Shown: one piece after another, positions 26,059 through 34,906 of the stretch
Position numbering within the stretch: position 1 is the stretch's first letter
How the letters are laid out: each line of letters opens with the position of its first letter
Source: Sphingobacterium chuzhouense
Lineage (GTDB): Bacteria > Bacteroidota > Bacteroidia > Sphingobacteriales > Sphingobacteriaceae
Length of the DNA stretch: 64,000 nt
Direction of reading: 5' to 3'
Assembly (NCBI RefSeq): GCF_014692525.1
Contig: NZ_JACNYL010000001.1
Coordinates: forward strand, 1,302,001 to 1,366,000
Position numbers and translations under genes: made by a program
The notes under the pieces: model-generated
Told to the model about the DNA's origin: nothing
Databases searched by the model: none
What the model saw: only the letters and a program-made list of their open reading frames with translations

Positions 26059-27243
26059 TTACTCTTGATTCTTTCTCTTCACTATGATCCTCCTTTCATT
26101 GTTTTTATCTATAATCTCAAATTGTAGACTATTTGCCATTTCCATGGTCTTTAATAAATGCTTTACATCCCGCGTCCGTAGATAGTTCCCCTGAAACGCA
26201 ACATCGGTCATATTCCCCATGTATTCCACCTCGAAACCGTACCATCTAGCAAGTTTCTTCATAATGTCTTTTATATTTTCATTATTGAAAATAAAGTACC
26301 CTTCTTTCCAAGCCTTCAAATCGGCCACATCAAACTCTTCTACCCTCAATTTAGCTCCTTGTTCACCATTTATCGCCTTTTGTCCGGGCTTCAGTAATAC
26401 TTCATTGCCTGTTCCTGCAATAGACACCTTTACGGCGCCTTCTATCAATGCCGTTTCGATGATGTCATCATCCTCATAAGCATTTACACTAAACTGTGTA
26501 CCAAGCACCTCCACTTCCTGATTTCCTGCTTTTACGACAAAGGGTATTCCATTGGACCGAGATGAACTGGATGTTTTTGGAGTCGAATAAGCAGGAACGA
26601 TTTCAAAATGCGCTTGTCCGATGAGTTCTACCCGTCTTTCTTTTTCTGAAAAACGGACAGGATAACGTAATTGAGAGGCCGAACTAAGGAAAACATGGCT
26701 ACCATCGGGCAATATAAGTTTATATTGGTGGCCTTTTGGGGTTTCAATAGTGTTATAGGCATCGCTTACTGATACCTTTTCATTTCCATCATCGATAACC
26801 GTGTACACAAGCTGTCCATCTACCGTTTGGCTTATGCTGAAATGGTCTTCGGTCACAATTTCTCCGATATTATTCTCTGATATTGTCACCTTCTTACCAT
26901 CCGCCAATGTCAGGATAACAGCATTGGTCTCAGGCAAAAAATTTGACACAAATTGCTCCTCGTTCATCTTCTCTTCCGAGTTCATCACAAACCAACCTAT
27001 TCCCAGAAATAACAGCAAACATGCGGCAATGGAAATAGGCAACTTAAATTTTATGACTTTCTTTTCTCGTAAGGCTTGTTGAAGTTTCTCCAAACCCAGT
27101 CTGTGTTCTTCAAGCAAATCCGCAGGTTTCAGATCAGATGGGGGTGTTTTGTATTTAAGGTACCAGCTCTCCACAATCGCTTTTTCTTTCGGCGTGGCTG
27201 TACCCGAATTATACTTCTCTATTAGTTCTTCCGCTCGTTTCAT
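26059..27243 (-). CDS. FecR family anti-sigma factor (PUL 1)
   Basis: 394-residue inner-membrane regulator. A cytoplasmic N-terminus of about 65 residues ('TPKEKAIVESWYLKYK') that would hold the sigma factor precedes one transmembrane helix 'PISIAACLLLFLGIGWFV'. The periplasmic FecR domain includes 'ETPKGHQYKLILPDGSHVFL' and 'LIEGAVKVS', and a C-terminal DUF4974 domain carries 'FIFNNENIKDIMKKLARWYG'. It lies between the ECF sigma gene (75 bases) and SusC (120 bases), the standard order, and should relay the SusC STN signal to the sigma factor. Confidence 0.95.
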   Translation of the reverse strand: MKRAEELIEKYNSGTATPKEKAIVESWYLKYKTPPSDLKPADLLEEHRLGLEKLQQALREKKVIKFKLPISIAACLLLFLGIGWFVMNSEEKMNEEQFVSNFLPETNAVILTLADGKKVTISENNIGEIVTEDHFSISQTVDGQLVYTVIDDGNEKVSVSDAYNTIETPKGHQYKLILPDGSHVFLSSASQLRYPVRFSEKERRVELIGQAHFEIVPAYSTPKTSSSSRSNGIPFVVKAGNQEVEVLGTQFSVNAYEDDDIIETALIEGAVKVSIAGTGNEVLLKPGQKAINGEQGAKLRVEEFDVADLKAWKEGYFIFNNENIKDIMKKLARWYGFEVEYMGNMTDVAFQGNYLRTRDVKHLLKTMEMANSLQFEIIDKNNERRIIVKRKNQE

Positions 27244-27318
27244 TGAAGTTTATGCCTGGTTAAAACTATTGCTGTTTATAGGTAAGACACGGAAATACGG
27301 GAGAGGGGGTATAAGGTT

Positions 27319-27882
27319 TTAAAAAAACAACATAAAAATACTCGTTCCCAATTTCACTCTTAGTATTCGAAGTGCATTTCTAACTTGGGTGCGGACAGTT
27401 TGGGGACTTATCTCCAATTCGTCTGCTATTTCCTTATGGGATTTTTCCTGAAACCGACTCATTTCAAAAATCAGGCGCATTTGTGGGGGTAGTGAGGCAA
27501 CTTCCTGCTCTACAAGTTGAATCAATTCCTTTTCCCGTATCTTTTCTTCCACAAGCTCTTGTCCCGAGTCCATAAAACCTTGTAAAGATTGCATATATAC
27601 ATCCTGGACTTTCTTGTTTCGAAAAACGTTGAGTACCCGGCTACGAACAGCCGTATACAAATAAGCGGATAAGCTGGAGGTAATGGTTAGTGTATCTCTG
27701 TTCTTCCAAAGATAGATGAACAGCTCATGCACGATATCCCTTACCTCCTCCCTATCTGGCAATCGGCGATATGCATGGCTGTACAACACAGCATGGTATC
27801 TGTTATAGATTTGTTCTAATGCCGATTGGTCGCCGGTTTTCAGCAAATCAAAAAGTTCTTTATCTGTAACTGATGCATTCAA
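27319..27882 (-). CDS. ECF RNA polymerase sigma-70 factor (PUL 1)
   Basis: 187-residue ECF sigma factor of the Bacteroidota type. Region 2 includes 'DQSALEQIYNRYHAVLYSHA' and 'EEVRDIVHELFIYLWKNRD'; region 4 is the HTH 'SLPPQMRLIFEMSRFQEKSH' and 'KEIADELEISPQTVRTQVRN'. The start appears to be TTG 27882, giving a normal length; the nearest ATG is out of frame. It should direct transcription of the SusC/SusD operon when released by the downstream FecR. A likely promoter is just upstream. Confidence 0.93.
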   Translation of the reverse strand: MNASVTDKELFDLLKTGDQSALEQIYNRYHAVLYSHAYRRLPDREEVRDIVHELFIYLWKNRDTLTITSSLSAYLYTAVRSRVLNVFRNKKVQDVYMQSLQGFMDSGQELVEEKIREKELIQLVEQEVASLPPQMRLIFEMSRFQEKSHKEIADELEISPQTVRTQVRNALRILRVKLGTSIFMLFF

Positions 27883-27900
27883 TAGAATATAAGTTTATAA

Positions 27901-27928
27901 CAAAAATAAATGTATCCGTTTTGATCAA
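27901..27928 (-). promoter_or_regulatory. Possible promoter of the PUL 1 sigma gene
   Basis: On the minus strand a -7 element TATTTTTG lies at 27908-27901, with a TTG at 27928-27926 and 17 bases between, somewhat shorter than usual. It gives a short leader before the TTG start. Confidence 0.45.
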
Positions 27929-27969
27929 GAAATAAAAATTTTTTCACCTTTTCTTCGTCAGACAAACCC

Positions 27970-28899
27970 CTACTTAACTGCCAAATTTATCTCATTAGAT
28001 AAATTCACAAAATCCTGTCGCAACAAATCCAATTGTTTCTTTGTGTCCTCATTCGGCAGTACACTTCCATTTCTACAAGCCAATCCTATATCCAGCCCCC
28101 GTTGTTCCAGGATGTATTTTGCACTGGCCGGATAAGTATCATGCATCACATCCATATTGTTTGTAAAAAACTCCTGTACTTTGGCTACGTCTGCTTGCTT
28201 TCCCTGATTCGCGTAGTTGTCGCATAGCCATACCACAAGCTCCGGAAAATAGTTCCCTTGAATACAAGACAGGCCAGCAGATCCGGCTTTTAACGATTCT
28301 ACCGCATGTACCATATAGGCATCGTACAACCCAAAGGTAGGCTCTGCTTCGGTAGCTGCTATTTTCTGACGAACGCTGACGATGTCCAGACAGGTATCTT
28401 TATGATACTTTACCCGCCCCGTCTCCACCAGTTCTCCTAACAACGCAGGGGATATAATACGTTTATAAGGCATCGGGCACTCATAAAATCCAACCGGAAT
28501 GTTTCCCGTCAAGTCTAATAATCGAAGTACATTGCTTCGAAACACTTCTTCCGAATCCTCTTCTTTAGCTAACAGACCAGTAATCAGGATAATTGCCGAA
28601 ACGCCCGTTTCGTATATCTTCTTTACATTTTCCGCTTGTTCCGCTATGGTGTCACCAAAAGAACCTGTTGCCACAATAGGAACACGTCCGTCAACACGCT
28701 GCACGATATAACGTACCGATTCCACCATTTCTTCTACCGATAAATGATACATCTCACTGGACTGGCAGTTGGCAAAAAGCCCTCTTGCTCCGCTCTCCAG
28801 ATAAAAATCAACTAGCTGTCCCAACACATCATAATCAATGGACAAATCTTCTTTAAACGGCATTAACATGACCGGTACAAATTTTTTATTATTATTCAT
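27970..28899 (-). CDS. Dihydrodipicolinate synthase family lyase
   Basis: 309-residue TIM-barrel class I aldolase of the DapA/NanA superfamily. The Schiff-base lysine is Lys167 in 'VKYHKDTCLD', the catalytic tyrosine Tyr139 in 'VGFYECPMPY', and 'ANCQSSEMYHL' occupies the place of the usual GTTGE motif. The divergence from DapA suggests a carbohydrate-type substrate such as a 2-keto-3-deoxy acid or a sialic-acid-like compound. It is the last gene of an operon with isomerase, kinase and symporter, 9 bases after the symporter stop, so it probably completes a sugar catabolic route. The substrate is inferred only. Confidence 0.85.
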   Translation of the reverse strand: MNNNKKFVPVMLMPFKEDLSIDYDVLGQLVDFYLESGARGLFANCQSSEMYHLSVEEMVESVRYIVQRVDGRVPIVATGSFGDTIAEQAENVKKIYETGVSAIILITGLLAKEEDSEEVFRSNVLRLLDLTGNIPVGFYECPMPYKRIISPALLGELVETGRVKYHKDTCLDIVSVRQKIAATEAEPTFGLYDAYMVHAVESLKAGSAGLSCIQGNYFPELVVWLCDNYANQGKQADVAKVQEFFTNNMDVMHDTYPASAKYILEQRGLDIGLACRNGSVLPNEDTKKQLDLLRQDFVNLSNEINLAVK

Positions 28900-28908
28900 T
28901 TTAAAATA

Positions 28909-30471
28909 TTAATATGTCTTTTCACTTCCACTCCATTTTGTCACCAGCATCCCCACCAAACAGATGGTCAGGGTGCCAATAACAATAATCATATTCGCAT
29001 GTAACGGATATTTAAGGTGATCCAGGTTAGCAGGCATCAGGTAAGACAACGACATCCACAGAATAGTCAGCACACCAACCGTTACACCAATAATAGCCGC
29101 CCGGTTTGTAGCCTTTTTCGAGATGATGCCCAATAAGAAAAGTCCTAACATGCCTCCTGCGAAAATTCCGGACAATGTCCACCAGATATCCAATAAACTC
29201 TTCACACCAATCATCGCGATACCGCAGCACATGCCTAATACGCCCACCAATACCGTTGCCGTATATAACACTTTTAGACTCTTGCGCTCTGTACTCTGTT
29301 GGTTGATATAGCGCTTGTATATATCCTCCGTGAATACGGTGGCAGAAGCATTCATTCCAGAACTTATCGTACTCATCGCAGCCGATAGGATGGCGGAAAC
29401 AATCAGCCCTAATAGACCTGTCGGTATCATATTGACCATAAAATGGGGCATAACCTTGTCACCATAATCTTCGGTTGACATCTGCTGTGCCAATGCCGCT
29501 ACTTCCGAGGCAGATTCTGGCATGCCAAGACGTTCCGCAGCCGCCTGTAATTTCAAACCTTCAATTAATTCCGGATGCTGTTGATAGTACACAAAAAGGC
29601 AGGTTCCGATAATGAAGAACAATAAAGAAACGGGCACGTAAATCCATACACAAAGCCATACCGACTTATTAGCTTCCTTTGGTGAGGTGGCTGTATGATA
29701 ACGTTGCACATAATTTTGATCCATCCCAAAATTGTTTAGGTTCATAAAGAATCCGTACAACAATACCACCCAAAAACTGGAGGAAACAAAATCAAAATTG
29801 AAAGTCCCTAAACTAAACTTATCGTTCTTTGTCGCCACAGAAATAATCTCCGGCAAACCACCCGGTATTTCACGTACGACCAAAAAGATGATAATAATAG
29901 CACCTAACGTTTTGAGGACACCCTGTACGACCTCGGTCCATATGACGGCTTCTATTCCTCCCATCACAGTATAGATCACAATACAGATCCCTGTTACGAC
30001 CATGATAGTCACCAATCCGAATCCCGTCAATGCCTGTAGAGTTAAGGATATACCGAAAAAAATCGAACCTATCCGAGCCAATTGTGTCAATAAGAAACAT
30101 ACAACTGCGTATGTCCTGGCCCAGGTGCCAAATCGCTTTTCCAAGTTGGTATACGCTGATACCTCACCCGTACTTCTATAAAAAGGGACAAAATACTTCG
30201 TAGCCAACCAAGCAGCGAGCGGCATGGACAAACTAAATACAAAAGCATTCCAATTACCTCCATAAGCCTTGCCTGGAACACCCAAAAAGGTATTGGAACT
30301 CAAAAAAGTAGCATAGATGGAAATACCGATTGCCCATCCAGGGATTCGACCGGCCGCTCTGGTAAATTCATCGGCCGACGTATTGCGTCGAGAGAAATAT
30401 ACACCGACCAAAACCATTCCAACCAAATAGATTAGAATAATGCTTAAATCAAATAGGGGTAGGTTTGTCAT
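28909..30471 (-). CDS. Sodium:solute symporter family transporter
   Basis: 520-residue inner-membrane SSS-family transporter with about 13 to 14 hydrophobic helices. The start 'LPLFDLSIILIYLVGMVLVG', the signature region 'PGWAIGISIYATFLSSNTFLG' (in part: SIYATFLSSNTFLGVPG) and 'AILSAAMSTISSGMNASATV' with the Na+-site serines are clear. It overlaps the upstream kinase gene by 4 bases (ATGA), so the two are translationally coupled, and it should import the monosaccharide or sugar acid processed by this operon. Confidence 0.93.
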   Translation of the reverse strand: MTNLPLFDLSIILIYLVGMVLVGVYFSRRNTSADEFTRAAGRIPGWAIGISIYATFLSSNTFLGVPGKAYGGNWNAFVFSLSMPLAAWLATKYFVPFYRSTGEVSAYTNLEKRFGTWARTYAVVCFLLTQLARIGSIFFGISLTLQALTGFGLVTIMVVTGICIVIYTVMGGIEAVIWTEVVQGVLKTLGAIIIIFLVVREIPGGLPEIISVATKNDKFSLGTFNFDFVSSSFWVVLLYGFFMNLNNFGMDQNYVQRYHTATSPKEANKSVWLCVWIYVPVSLLFFIIGTCLFVYYQQHPELIEGLKLQAAAERLGMPESASEVAALAQQMSTEDYGDKVMPHFMVNMIPTGLLGLIVSAILSAAMSTISSGMNASATVFTEDIYKRYINQQSTERKSLKVLYTATVLVGVLGMCCGIAMIGVKSLLDIWWTLSGIFAGGMLGLFLLGIISKKATNRAAIIGVTVGVLTILWMSLSYLMPANLDHLKYPLHANMIIVIGTLTICLVGMLVTKWSGSEKTY

Positions 30472-32114
30472 GATACGAAAAGATTGGTTTTGGTTAAGAC
30501 TTGATATTTCCGATATCGCTGTTCGTAAATCGCCACCTGTTTGGGTATAGGCGAAAAGGTACGGACCACATCTGCAGCGAGTTGTTTCTGTGCTTCAACA
30601 ACATCCGGGTAGATCCCTGCAGCCACCGACGCAAAAATAACCGCTCCTAATGCACATGTTTGATCGTTATCCACAACATCTATCGGCATATTCAATATAT
30701 CTGCCAGAACCTGTATGACGTAGGGGGATCTCGTCGCGACTCCTCCTGTCGCCAACACTCGCTCAATCGGCGTATTACTTTCTTTGAAACGTTCCATAAT
30801 AGCTTTGGAACCGAAAGCAGTAGCTTCTACCAATGCTTTGAAGATATGAGCTGCCGTTGTGGATAAGCTAAACCCATGTGCAGAAGCCAGCACCGTAAAA
30901 TCTGCGTCGGGGGTACGTCTTCCGTTATGATAATCGGTGAAAATCAAATCGTTTTCTGTTAACGGAAGCAGCTCCGCAGACTGCGAAAGGTGGCTCAACA
31001 GTTTCTCGTTCAAAAGGTTCTTTTGTTCTCTTGACAAGGTATCCGCCAAAACAGATACCGTTGGTTCCAATAATAATTTTTTGAACCAATGGTATATATC
31101 GCCAAAAGCAGACTGTCCTGCTTCAAAACCTACCGTACCGGGTACGATGGAACCATCCACTTGACCGCAGATTCCCTGTATTAATGGAATATCCGCTTGT
31201 TTGGGCAAGGTATACATATCACAAGTAGAAGTACCGATTACCTTGACAAACGTGGATGGTTTAATTCCGGCACCCACCGCACCATGGTGTGCATCAATTC
31301 CTCCCACCGCAATTAAGGTATCCTCGGAAAATCCAAACTTGTTCACAAAATACGGAGAAATGCTCCCTAACACCTCGTTAGAGGTAAACGTCTCCCGATA
31401 CATTTTATTCACCAGATGATAAAAAGTAGGATCTAAAGAGCAAAGAAATTCAGCAGATGGAAGCCCGCCATGCTCTTCTGCCCACATCGCTTTATGGCCC
31501 GCGGCACAGCGGTTTCGTTTAACATTCTCCAACCGATCAGCACCTGCCAGATAAGCCGGAATCCAGTCAGATTGTTCCATCCAGCTATACGCGCATTCGA
31601 GTACCCGTTTATTGCGACGATTCGTGTACAATATTTTAGACCAAAACCACTCGGAAGAATAAATCCCCCCGCTGTATGCCGTAAAATCAACTGGCCATTT
31701 CTTTGCCAACGCATTGATTTCCTCCGCTTCCCTCACCGCAGTATGGTCTTTCCACAGGATAAACATCGCGTGGGGATTATCTTGAAATTCTTCTTGCAAA
31801 GGCAAAGGTTTGCCACTTTTATCCACTGCTACTGGTGTAGAGCCTGTGGTATTGGTTCCTATGGCGGTGATACGCTTACGGTCATCTCCGGTAAGATTCG
31901 CTAAAAGTTCCGTAAAAACTTCATCGATAGATTCTATGTAATCTAAAGGATGTTGACGATATTGATCTTTTGCAGGATCACAATACAAACCTTGCTCCCA
32001 GCGCTTGAAATAAGAAACAGATTTAGAGAGAATTTCTCCAGTATGTGGGTTTGCTAGTATTCCTCTCGCGGAATCGGTACCAAAATCCATTCCTATAACC
32101 AAATTATTATTCAT
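30468..32114 (-). CDS. FGGY carbohydrate kinase, ribulokinase-like
   Basis: 548-residue kinase closest in layout to AraB. The phosphate-binding start 'VIGMDFGTDSARGIL', the AraB-type 'YRQHPLDYIESI', 'AVGGIDAHHGAVGAGI', and the FGGY C-terminal signature 'ATGGVATRSPYVIQVLADIL' are visible. It should phosphorylate a ketose made by the isomerase encoded upstream (a ribulose- or fuculose-like sugar). Repeat element B fills the 160-base gap between the isomerase stop and this gene. No araD-type epimerase or class II aldolase gene is seen nearby. Confidence 0.9.
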   Translation of the reverse strand: MNNNLVIGMDFGTDSARGILANPHTGEILSKSVSYFKRWEQGLYCDPAKDQYRQHPLDYIESIDEVFTELLANLTGDDRKRITAIGTNTTGSTPVAVDKSGKPLPLQEEFQDNPHAMFILWKDHTAVREAEEINALAKKWPVDFTAYSGGIYSSEWFWSKILYTNRRNKRVLECAYSWMEQSDWIPAYLAGADRLENVKRNRCAAGHKAMWAEEHGGLPSAEFLCSLDPTFYHLVNKMYRETFTSNEVLGSISPYFVNKFGFSEDTLIAVGGIDAHHGAVGAGIKPSTFVKVIGTSTCDMYTLPKQADIPLIQGICGQVDGSIVPGTVGFEAGQSAFGDIYHWFKKLLLEPTVSVLADTLSREQKNLLNEKLLSHLSQSAELLPLTENDLIFTDYHNGRRTPDADFTVLASAHGFSLSTTAAHIFKALVEATAFGSKAIMERFKESNTPIERVLATGGVATRSPYVIQVLADILNMPIDVVDNDQTCALGAVIFASVAAGIYPDVVEAQKQLAADVVRTFSPIPKQVAIYEQRYRKYQVLTKTNLFVS

Positions 32115-32133
32115 CGTCTAATTTTTTATTTAC

Positions 32134-32275
32134 GCACTGCACTATCCCCCCTTAACTTTTGATGTCGCATCCGGATGTTTTACAACTGTACAATCTCATC
32201 CTTAGTACTATCCCAAATGTAAAACATCCGAAGCGACGAGGTTTTGGTTCTTTTCACGGGGAAAAGAACATAAAT
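32134..32275 (-). repeat. Structured repeat element, copy B
   Basis: Second copy of the element at 2489-2636, on the minus strand in the gap between the isomerase stop and the kinase start. Reading 5' to 3' on the minus strand: ATTTATGTTC; hairpin GTTCTTTT/AAAAGAAC; CGTCGC; TT; a 13-bp perfect arm (32230-32218); a 33-base loop with CTAAGGATGAG; the matching arm (32184-32172); GAT; GCGAC (32168-32164); six bases; GTTAAGGGGGGAT. The element starts at the isomerase stop codon, and it would be transcribed with the operon. Confidence 0.8.
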
Positions 32276-33882
32276 TAAATACCGCAAAAATTCACCTTAA
32301 TTCCCAGTGCCTGCAATGTCGCCGCTTTAATTTCTGCTGCTCGCCTCACCTCAAAATCACCGTCAACATAGGCGACTTGTATATGATTGGCTTTGTGCTT
32401 GGCCATCATCTGATCTCTACTCACACCATCCAACACCCCGTGCATAATCGGCCATTGCGGATCAGTGAGTGCCCATCGTCTTTCTGTTTCCTCTTTTGGC
32501 AACTCTACAGCGCGTCCTGTACCGATATCACACCATAATTCATCTTGCTCCATATATATTCTGCTCCACACTATTTTGCCTGGACGACTGACGCCACGGA
32601 GTGTTCCTCCTCCTTTTTTAAAGAACATGGGTGGTTGGCGCATGCTACTCGCATTTGCATACCCATCAACAAAATGGGAAGCAGGCACTGCTCCAGATAT
32701 CAGGAATACCCAGACAAATTCTTCTTTTCCATCCACGACGAAGTTTTCGCCATAACGTAAGTCATGAAGCGTATTATCGCCGTTCAGCCCTAACTGTCTC
32801 CACAGATGATAGGTGACATACCCGTCGATACCCGCACATTCGTCTACTTCATTGAAATGCGGTAAAGCCTCGGCCGGATATAATTCTTTTCCCTTTTCAT
32901 CATAAACAGGAGGTCGTTCCGTATTGTTTAGCAGGCCTTCTACCAAATCGCTCGCCGCCACCAAATCTTTCAGACCTTGTTGGTATTGTATACCAATGGT
33001 ATCACATCCAAATTCATCCGCCAAACGAAGAGCCGCAATGTACATTTTGCACTGTTCCAGCGTCTGCTCTTTGGTCAGTTCGTTAACAGGATCTGTACCC
33101 CAACTGAACTTCATTCCTTTTTTCAGCAACCAATCCAAAACAGCATGCGCTTCTTCATCTGATACCGTCAACATCTTCGCATATAACGTCGACTGGCTGA
33201 GTCGTTCCTTGAAAATACCCAATTGATGAATCAGTGCGTCGGGTACAATAGCATTGAACATCCCCATACAACCTTCGTCAAAGACACCCATAACCACCTT
33301 CTCATCTTGTATACTTCTTGCGAATCCCGCTGCCAATTCACGGTCTGCAGCCTTCATCGATGCAGCCTCAAAAGCCTTTACATGCGTATAGTCATGTTCC
33401 ACTGCACCTGTGTTCAACCACTCTTGAAGTTTGTCAATGAAAAAATTATCCGTGAAATCCTTACTCCATAGAAAACTATATTGCACATTCGCTTTTGTAA
33501 GCGAGCCTGTCAGATTCAGTGCACCGACTAATCCAGGATAGGTACCATCCCAATTGGCAACAATCAGAATTGGTCCCTCGTGGGAAATCAATCCTGCCAG
33601 AACATGATGGCTATACTGCCATACACTTTCAGCGACAATAAGCGGGGCTCTTTTATCAATCTCTCTAAAGATTTTAATCCCCACATGCTGATAGTCAATA
33701 AAACCATGCCCTTTTTCTTCATCGTATGTATGCGCCCGTTTGATCGTCCATCCTAGCTTTTGCAAGGCGATATCGAGTTTTTCTTCCATTTGCTGTTGCA
33801 TGGGCCAACACTTGATATTTGCTGAAGGTCTTAAGTCTCCGCTACACACTAAATACGCTTGATTGTTATTCGTTGTTGTCAT
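32275..33882 (-). CDS. L-fucose/L-arabinose isomerase family protein
   Basis: 535-residue metal-dependent aldose-ketose isomerase of the FucI/AraA fold. ATG 33882 ('MTTTNNNQAYLVCSGDLRP') is chosen over a further upstream start lying in the regulatory gap. Likely metal ligands lie in 'VMGVFDEGCMGMFN' (Glu), 'HFNEVDECAGIDGY' (Glu/Asp) and the C-terminal 'MMAKHKANHIQVAY' (His), as in fucose isomerases. It is the first gene of the catabolic operon and is divergent from an AraC regulator. The sugar may be L-fucose, an arabinose or a rarer deoxy sugar. Confidence 0.85.
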   Translation of the reverse strand: MTTTNNNQAYLVCSGDLRPSANIKCWPMQQQMEEKLDIALQKLGWTIKRAHTYDEEKGHGFIDYQHVGIKIFREIDKRAPLIVAESVWQYSHHVLAGLISHEGPILIVANWDGTYPGLVGALNLTGSLTKANVQYSFLWSKDFTDNFFIDKLQEWLNTGAVEHDYTHVKAFEAASMKAADRELAAGFARSIQDEKVVMGVFDEGCMGMFNAIVPDALIHQLGIFKERLSQSTLYAKMLTVSDEEAHAVLDWLLKKGMKFSWGTDPVNELTKEQTLEQCKMYIAALRLADEFGCDTIGIQYQQGLKDLVAASDLVEGLLNNTERPPVYDEKGKELYPAEALPHFNEVDECAGIDGYVTYHLWRQLGLNGDNTLHDLRYGENFVVDGKEEFVWVFLISGAVPASHFVDGYANASSMRQPPMFFKKGGGTLRGVSRPGKIVWSRIYMEQDELWCDIGTGRAVELPKEETERRWALTDPQWPIMHGVLDGVSRDQMMAKHKANHIQVAYVDGDFEVRRAAEIKAATLQALGIKVNFCGI

Positions 33883-34029
33883 GTGATCTATATTTGGTAT
33901 TACAAAGATGCATGGGAAAACCAGCCATTTCATGGCGTAATTTTTCCAAAGTATCCAACATTTTATCACATTTTTGCAGAAAATGGAGACTTTAGCTAAA
34001 TTAGATGACACCATTTATAGATAATACAG

Positions 34030-34884
34030 ATGAAAGCGAAGTTTCACCAGGTTCCAAAGCCCTTCAACAATGCCTTCAGTATAAGGCATGATATATTGCC
34101 CCATTTTGGTACGATATGGCATTACCATCCCGAAATAGAATTACATTATCTTATTAAAGGAGAAGGCGTACGGTTTATTGGTGACCATATCGACCATTTT
34201 CGCGAAGACGACATGGTTTTACTGGGTTCTAATCTCCCCCATACCTGGAAGTGCAACGAAATAAAACAGGGAGAAAACCATGTGGAAGCGCTCGTGCTGC
34301 ATTTCCATCCAGAATGTTTTGGCAAGGAGTTTTTAAGCGTTTCCGAGACACAGGAAATTTTAAAACTGCTCCAGCTATCTAAAAACGGCTTGATTATCCA
34401 TGGGGACACGAAAGAGCGAATTAAGGAATTAATGGCAGCAATGGAATACACTCGTGGTCTGGAAAAGCTGATTTATCTTTTTGCGATATTCCGTGTACTT
34501 GCTACCAGTGAAGAATACGAAACACTGTCCAGCAGCTTTGCCTATAGCAAACTGAACAAGATTGATGAAAGCCGCATGGATAAGGTATTCTCCCATACGT
34601 TAACTAATTTTAGGGAAAAGATATCCATAGAAGATGTGGCCATATTATGCAATTTAAGCACCACATCCTTCTGTCGCTACTTCAAGATGATTACTAACAA
34701 GTCCTATTTTGATTTTCTAACCGAGGTTCGCTTGAATCACGCTTGTAGGCTTATTATAGACTCCGACCTCACCATGCAACATATCGCCATAGAGAGTGGT
34801 TTTGAAAACACTTCCAATTTCTATCGGCATTTTAGAAATTTTAAAGGGATTACCCCCACGGAATACCGAAAGGGGTTGGTGTAA
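34030..34884 (+). CDS. AraC family regulator with cupin sensor domain
   Basis: 284-residue regulator with an N-terminal cupin-type sugar-binding domain (about residues 20-105; 'IWHYHPEIELHYLIKGEGVR', 'LLGSNLPHTWKC') and a C-terminal AraC HTH domain (about 185-283; 'ISIEDVAILCNLSTTSFCRY', 'MQHIAIESGFENTSNFYRHF'). It is divergent from the isomerase-kinase-symporter-lyase operon across 147 bases, so it is the obvious regulator of that operon and probably senses its sugar. It converges on the last sulfatase gene of PUL 2, 22 bases away. A short dyad GCCAT/ATGGC lies at 33924-33936 in the shared gap. Confidence 0.92.
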   Translation: MKAKFHQVPKPFNNAFSIRHDILPHFGTIWHYHPEIELHYLIKGEGVRFIGDHIDHFREDDMVLLGSNLPHTWKCNEIKQGENHVEALVLHFHPECFGKEFLSVSETQEILKLLQLSKNGLIIHGDTKERIKELMAAMEYTRGLEKLIYLFAIFRVLATSEEYETLSSSFAYSKLNKIDESRMDKVFSHTLTNFREKISIEDVAILCNLSTTSFCRYFKMITNKSYFDFLTEVRLNHACRLIIDSDLTMQHIAIESGFENTSNFYRHFRNFKGITPTEYRKGLV

Positions 34885-34906
34885 TTATTATTCCTTAGGG
34901 ATCATG

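Noticed and set aside
30468..33882. Calling the operon a plain L-arabinose (araBA) operon
   Set aside because: The isomerase is FucI-like in its C-terminal metal region, no araD is present, and a DHDPS-type lyase takes part, so the sugar was left open.
33924..33936. GCCAT/ATGGC dyad as AraC operator
   Set aside because: Five-bp arms are too short to stand out, and AraC proteins usually bind direct repeats; noted only as a possibility.
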